Assembly (NCBI GenBank): GCA_020073485.1
Contig: JAIQFB010000001.1
Location: 1-64,000, forward strand
Direction of reading: 5' to 3'
Source: Terriglobia bacterium
Lineage (GTDB): Bacteria; Acidobacteriota; Terriglobia; Acidiferrales; UBA7541
Length of the DNA stretch: 64,000 nucleotides
Position 1 is the first letter of the stretch; each line of letters opens with the position of its first letter. This document shows, piece by piece, positions 59,955-64,000 of the stretch. The notes below the pieces were generated by a model. It made no database searches, was not told where the DNA came from, and saw only the letters and a program-made list of their open reading frames with translations. The translations under genes were made by a program, and so were the position numbers.

Positions 59955-61118
59955 ATGGGGCAACAGCAACATAAGGGCTGGTTAACGAAACACGTCAGCA
60001 AGCGCAACGGATGGACCTGGGTCTATCACTTCTACCGGGACAAGCCCGAAACCGGGAAACGTGTGGAAAACACCGTCACGCTTGGACCAGTGTCGCGGTT
60101 CCCCCGCGAAAAGGACGCCTGGGCGGAAGTTGAGCGTAGGCACCTCAGACCCAACGACAATCAGAGCGGCGTTGGCCGCATCACGTTTGCCGAACTGGCA
60201 GCTAACTATCGGCAAAAGGGCTTTAGCAAGCTCCGCATCACGACGCAGTCAACCACCGCGCATATTCTGGACGACTATCTGCTGCCGCGTTGGGGTGACA
60301 GCTTCGCTCTGGAAATCAATCCAGACGACATAGAGGAATGGCTCGGCGCGCTCATACTCGCGAATCCGACGCGGGAGAAAATTCGTCGGGTCATGAACGT
60401 GGTCTATCGCCGTGGGCAGAAGTCCCGGCTTCTTCCAATGACCGGGGAAGGCAATCCCGTAGCCTTTGTGACGCAGTCTTCAAAGACCAGTTATAAAGCC
60501 GCGATCGTCAGGCCCGAACAAGCCTTCCGCATCATGATCGAGTTGGAGGAGCCTTACCGGACGCTGGTGTTTCTGGTAGCCGTTACGGGACTCCGAATAA
60601 GCGAGGCCCTGGGCTTGAAATGGGGCGACCTTGATTATGAGCATCAGATGATTCATCTTCGGCGAGTCTGGGTGGGGAACGAAATTGTTGAGCAGTTGAA
60701 GACAGATGGCTCAGCCGCTCCGGTTCCTCTCGGTGGCCTACTGGCCGATGGTCTTCGCGGTTGGAACCAAAACAGCCCGTATACCAAATCAAACGACTGG
60801 GTATTTCCGTCCTTCAAGCTGAAAGGCAAGACGCCGCTGAGTGCGAGCATAATGGCAGCAGACAAGATTCGCCCCGCCGCCCTCAAGGTCGGCGTTCGAT
60901 TGGAACCTAGTCAGAGATTCGGATTTCACAACTTCCGTCATTCCCTTGCGACCTTCCTGGTCAATCGGGGCACGGACGTAAAGACGATTCAAGGCCTGTT
61001 GCGTCACGCTAAGGTGACCACAACACTGGATTTGTATTCACAATCCATTGACTCCGCAAAGCTAGCAGCGCAAGAAGACATCGCTCTGGCGATCACAAGC
61101 ACCGCTGCAGCGGATTAG
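59955..61118 (+). CDS. tyrosine recombinase / integrase
   Basis: 387 residues. Catalytic residues of the lambda-integrase family: Arg in TGLRISEALGLKWGDL, His-x-x-Arg in HNFRHSLATFLVNRG, GLLRHAKVTTTLDLYSQ (His/Trp position and Tyr nucleophile). N-terminal part has an arm/core-binding helical domain. Start ATG 59955. Drives site-specific integration; its att site may be the nearby tRNA-like gene or one of the tRNA-fragment sites upstream. Confidence 0.94.
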   Translation: MGQQQHKGWLTKHVSKRNGWTWVYHFYRDKPETGKRVENTVTLGPVSRFPREKDAWAEVERRHLRPNDNQSGVGRITFAELAANYRQKGFSKLRITTQSTTAHILDDYLLPRWGDSFALEINPDDIEEWLGALILANPTREKIRRVMNVVYRRGQKSRLLPMTGEGNPVAFVTQSSKTSYKAAIVRPEQAFRIMIELEEPYRTLVFLVAVTGLRISEALGLKWGDLDYEHQMIHLRRVWVGNEIVEQLKTDGSAAPVPLGGLLADGLRGWNQNSPYTKSNDWVFPSFKLKGKTPLSASIMAADKIRPAALKVGVRLEPSQRFGFHNFRHSLATFLVNRGTDVKTIQGLLRHAKVTTTLDLYSQSIDSAKLAAQEDIALAITSTAAAD

Positions 61119-61317
61119 CCCGATTACACCGAAGAGAATCTTCGTGGTGCCATCTCCGTCCCATCCCATGCGGGTCGGATGAGGTCGCAACGTCCAATTG
61201 ACCTTAATTGAACTTCCGGTTTGCCTGTCACTCGCTAATGTGTTAGGAATAGCCACATCTCCGGATTGGTAGTCCGGCGAAAGGCTCGCGAAGGCGAACG
61301 TCGGCTCACCATGCGAA

Positions 61318-63846
61318 CTACGAGGGTGGTCGGGTTTCCACGAGACCACGCTCTTCTGCCCAGCGCTGGGCCAATTGTTTGATCCGCCCCCGGTTTTCGT
61401 CGCGTGTCTCCGTTTTTTCAGGGTCGAACCGTTTCATCCACTTGCCAAGCAAGCCTTCGTTGTCGATCTCTTTTGCTGCGTCGCGGGTTTCAAATTGTTC
61501 AAAGTTTCCTGGGCCGAGTTGTATTTGCCGTCGCAAATCCGTGGACCTATCCAGTCCAGCGGCAGCGGCTTCCCACAATTTCCAGAAATTGTCCGCATCC
61601 TTTCTTAGAACATTTTTCCGTAGGGAATCCAGATACCTGTCCATGCCGAAGTGCCGAATCTTCTGAATCCCGAACCAGTTGAGTGAGGCTAGAGCCAAAG
61701 AGACGCTATGCTGGGGCAGATCACCTTGGAGAGGTTTGAAATCGAGAGAGCGAGCAAGGGAGGCGACGAAACCGGCACGTGCACAGTCTCCGCAGCCCAA
61801 CGCGTCTCGCACCTCATGGAGAGGCAGACTCGTGCCCTTTTCGAATGGCTCCGGCTCATTCGCGTGCTGCTCGAAGCTAGTGGGAAAAGTCCAGAATGGC
61901 CCCAACCACTTAGAGTTCTTCTGCTCCCAGCTTAGAGCTCCTAGCTCACCGAGTGTCACCACAAGGGCCCTAGCGCCTGTTAGGCTATTCTTGCTTACGA
62001 ACTCCGGATTTTCCTTGTCCTTCTCCTTGTTGATTTCCTCCAGGAGGGCTTTGAGAAGGCGTGTCATTTGGACATAGCGACCGAATTCGTCGCCTGCATC
62101 TGGTGACGTAGTGTTGAACCAGCGAAGAGCCGTCTTTGCGGAAGCAATCACAATGCCGTAGTGCTGGGCGACCCACTTTTCGATATCCGGCTCACCACCG
62201 CCGCCAGTTTCAAGGACCATGAGAGGCTTCGTCGACGATGGGCTCTGTTTATCGAAGTAGGCCATAAGCTCATGAGACAAGACCTTCGTCACGTACAATA
62301 TGGGAACGTTCTGGATCTCCTTGAATTTAGCTCCCCAATCTTCCCGCGGAAGTCGGCTTCCCTTCTCGCCGAATCGACGTGAGTCGAAGCCAGTTCTGAA
62401 TCCGAACCACGTGACGCAGGTGAAGCTCTCCGTCGCAACACCGGGAGAGGCCTCTGTAGGCATGGAACCGCCACTCTGGGGAATAACCTCGAGAACGCCA
62501 TCAAAGTCGATCCACTGCCGTTCTGAAAGGCTCCCGAGGATACCATCCCCGGCTGCGTCGTCCCCGATTTCCGCCACAACGGCAGAGGGGAGGCCCATTG
62601 CATCCCAGACAAGAAGTGGATTCCCACCCTGACCCAGCGAGCTATCGGAGATGAGCAGTTCCTTTTCTTTTGAGTCTGGTGCCCGAGTGGCCTCGGGCGG
62701 CCCATGGAACGTCTCTTGTTGAGCGGGCTGGGCGATCCCGATGACACGCGACGTCTGCAGCGGACCAACACAGCAGACCACCGGCGAAATGTTGGACAAC
62801 GGGGATTTGACTAGGTCATTGAACGGTAGTTCTCGGTAGGCAAGCTTGAGGGAGTCGGACGCTCTTTTTTTTCGGTCCGTTTTGATGTCAATCCTGTCCA
62901 GAAGCAGCTCTAGAAGGACAATGTAAGCTAGCCTCATTCGCTCTGGGGCCGCGGCCAGGCCTTGTGGAAGCCAAAGTGTATCGATGCCGAGCTCTTGGAA
63001 CCTGATCGTGGGTTCCGCATTAGCGCGGACATCGAGAATGATCAGGTTCTTCCGAGCGCCCCACCGGCTGTAGAGAAAGCGCATCAGGATCAGCTCTGCG
63101 GGGGTCAGGGAAGTGCCAAGGAACACGAAAACGTGGTCGTCGCGCTCCAGAGCGGCCCGGAACTCGAAGAACGGGAGAAGTCTGTCCTCCACCGAAGGCC
63201 CGAGCGCTGTTGTGCGGTATACAACGCTTGTTGTAACGAGTTGCCGGTAGGATGCCGACTCGATCCATTGATCGACCATCTCAGACGTGTGCGAACCGTC
63301 GCCCTTTGGAGGGGGCAGAGAGCCGTGAAGCTTCAAGATGACAAGTTCCTCACCTCTTGGTGGGTACGGGTCCGGAGGATTCCTCCCGGACCCGCCGATG
63401 GGCTCCATAACATACATGGGGTCGTATCGGCGGACGTCGTGCGCAGCAAGCTCCAGAAGAACGTCATAGTTCGTAGTGGCGATACGACGGTCGGCCATCA
63501 GGACCAGCGCTCGGTGCAGCTCGGAGGGCTTCAATGCATAGAGATCTTTGGCGAACTGGTGCCAGATATTCTGTTCTTGCTCTTCTTTGGCTTTACCGAA
63601 GATGAAGTGGAGTATCTCTGGATGCTCGAATCCCCGCCGCCTAAAGCAGTCGAACAACTCACGAGGTTCTCCGATCACTTGAAGCGCATCTTGGATCCAT
63701 TTATTCCAGCTTGGGCCAGCAACTAAACGAGTGAGACTGTTACCTACGATCGGAAACAGCTTGGGACGGGGTTTGTCTTTGAGAAAGCAGTCAAGCTGCT
63801 TTGACAAACAATCATGGATTCGGTCACGAAGAGGCTTCTTAGTCAT
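61318..63846 (-). CDS. SIR2-like NADase domain fused to a PfkB/ribokinase-like domain
   Basis: 842 residues. N-terminal SIR2_2-type domain (~1-300): ATTNYDVLLEL (residues 123-133), LKLHGS (171-176) and FVFLGTSL (240-247). C-terminal ~490 residues carry PfkB marks: GQGGNPLLVW (405-414), EIGDDAAGDG (426-435), TLGELGAL (631-638) and GCGDCARAGF (684-693, catalytic-Asp position 687). SIR2 domains in defence systems cleave NAD+; PfkB proteins phosphorylate sugars/nucleosides. Starts three bases after the upstream gene. Downstream of an integrase; candidate defence effector. Confidence 0.82.
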   Translation of the reverse strand: MTKKPLRDRIHDCLSKQLDCFLKDKPRPKLFPIVGNSLTRLVAGPSWNKWIQDALQVIGEPRELFDCFRRRGFEHPEILHFIFGKAKEEQEQNIWHQFAKDLYALKPSELHRALVLMADRRIATTNYDVLLELAAHDVRRYDPMYVMEPIGGSGRNPPDPYPPRGEELVILKLHGSLPPPKGDGSHTSEMVDQWIESASYRQLVTTSVVYRTTALGPSVEDRLLPFFEFRAALERDDHVFVFLGTSLTPAELILMRFLYSRWGARKNLIILDVRANAEPTIRFQELGIDTLWLPQGLAAAPERMRLAYIVLLELLLDRIDIKTDRKKRASDSLKLAYRELPFNDLVKSPLSNISPVVCCVGPLQTSRVIGIAQPAQQETFHGPPEATRAPDSKEKELLISDSSLGQGGNPLLVWDAMGLPSAVVAEIGDDAAGDGILGSLSERQWIDFDGVLEVIPQSGGSMPTEASPGVATESFTCVTWFGFRTGFDSRRFGEKGSRLPREDWGAKFKEIQNVPILYVTKVLSHELMAYFDKQSPSSTKPLMVLETGGGGEPDIEKWVAQHYGIVIASAKTALRWFNTTSPDAGDEFGRYVQMTRLLKALLEEINKEKDKENPEFVSKNSLTGARALVVTLGELGALSWEQKNSKWLGPFWTFPTSFEQHANEPEPFEKGTSLPLHEVRDALGCGDCARAGFVASLARSLDFKPLQGDLPQHSVSLALASLNWFGIQKIRHFGMDRYLDSLRKNVLRKDADNFWKLWEAAAAGLDRSTDLRRQIQLGPGNFEQFETRDAAKEIDNEGLLGKWMKRFDPEKTETRDENRGRIKQLAQRWAEERGLVETRPPS

Positions 63847-63849
63847 GTT

Positions 63850-64000
63850 TCACTTATGAGCAGATACCTGAGCGAGGTTCAATTGCTGTTTGATGGCGGC
63901 GATTAGGCGGGTGGCCGCGACTGCAGGCTCAAGGCCGTGGGGTTGTGAAGCGCCCGTTTCGACGTATTCTTTGAATGCCTCAACAACGTGGGTGTAATAA
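63850..64000 (-). CDS. partial gene, possible Gfo/Idh/MocA-type oxidoreductase C-terminus
   Basis: The last ~48 codons of a minus-strand gene that enters from beyond the window. It ends ...HVVEAFKEYVETGASQPHG, EPAVAATRLIAAIKQQ, which resembles the final helix of NAD-dependent sugar oxidoreductases. Its TGA is three bases before the SIR2-PfkB start, so they are cotranscribed and probably translationally coupled. Family call is weak. Confidence 0.4.
   Translation of the reverse strand, partial: YYTHVVEAFKEYVETGASQPHGLEPAVAATRLIAAIKQQLNLAQVSAHK

Noticed and set aside
1-64000. CRISPR arrays
   Set aside because: No regularly spaced 24-40 base repeats with unique spacers were seen; the 11-bp phased arrays are too short and lie in promoters.

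Overview
The window looks like a chromosomal segment of a soil Acidobacteriota (Terriglobia-type) bacterium. This is inferred from the moderately high GC, two kdp potassium-pump operons with long KdpC subunits, TIGR03118-type beta-propellers, a SBP56-type methanethiol oxidase and dense integrase-less islands. No rRNA or marker gene is present to prove it.

Region 1 (1-19.1 kb) is a potassium-homeostasis block. A Ser/Thr kinase, a KdpD-type histidine kinase lacking its cytoplasmic sensor domain, and a KdpE-like regulator form one operon. Two universal-stress-like genes (one decayed) lead into kdpFABC, a membrane methyltransferase, a small membrane protein and two stand-alone KdpD sensor/Usp proteins. 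A second, diverged operon follows in the order kdpF-kdpB-kdpC-kdpA, with a KdpC of 338 residues and an altered third selectivity-filter segment in KdpA. Four transcription-unit starts carry the same array of four 11-bp half-sites (consensus core RTTTATGCNNYGTTTAK), which I read as the shared KdpE operator.

Region 2 (19.1-22 kb) holds small genes, including a dual-specificity phosphatase. Region 3 (22.0-33.4 kb) is a cargo island bounded by two direct copies of a tRNA-Val 3' fragment, each followed 84 nt later by an identical pair of 'ACAGGTGAA' repeats that look like integrase arm sites. Two paralogous AraC regulators point outwards at its ends. Cargo includes a methyltransferase, a cupin, a DinB-like protein, a LmbE-like deacetylase, a PLP decarboxylase and methanethiol oxidase.

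Region 4 (33.5-45.3 kb) holds two serine beta-lactamase-like hydrolases (one fused to a deazaflavin-nitroreductase-like domain), a pseudo-receiver, and the most striking locus: a four-gene, start-stop-overlapping ubiquitin-like conjugation operon (Ubl, E2-like, JAMM protease, E1-like). It is divergent from a sigma factor / small protein / ImmA-IrrE metallopeptidase operon. mtgA and selO follow. Region 5 (45.5-56.3 kb) is a second putative island next to a broken tRNA-Arg: an NTF2-like protein, membrane proteins, two TIGR03118 propellers, an ECF sigma factor, a STAS protein and a 4xGAF sigma-54 activator.

Region 6 (56.3-64 kb) is a mobile/defence region: serine resolvase, five overlapping small phage-like genes, an odd tRNA-like gene, excisionase-like HTH protein, tyrosine integrase, and an 842-residue SIR2 + PfkB-kinase-like fusion coupled to a truncated upstream gene. 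The last is a candidate undescribed NAD-linked defence effector. All function calls are from reading the sequence; no database search was run.
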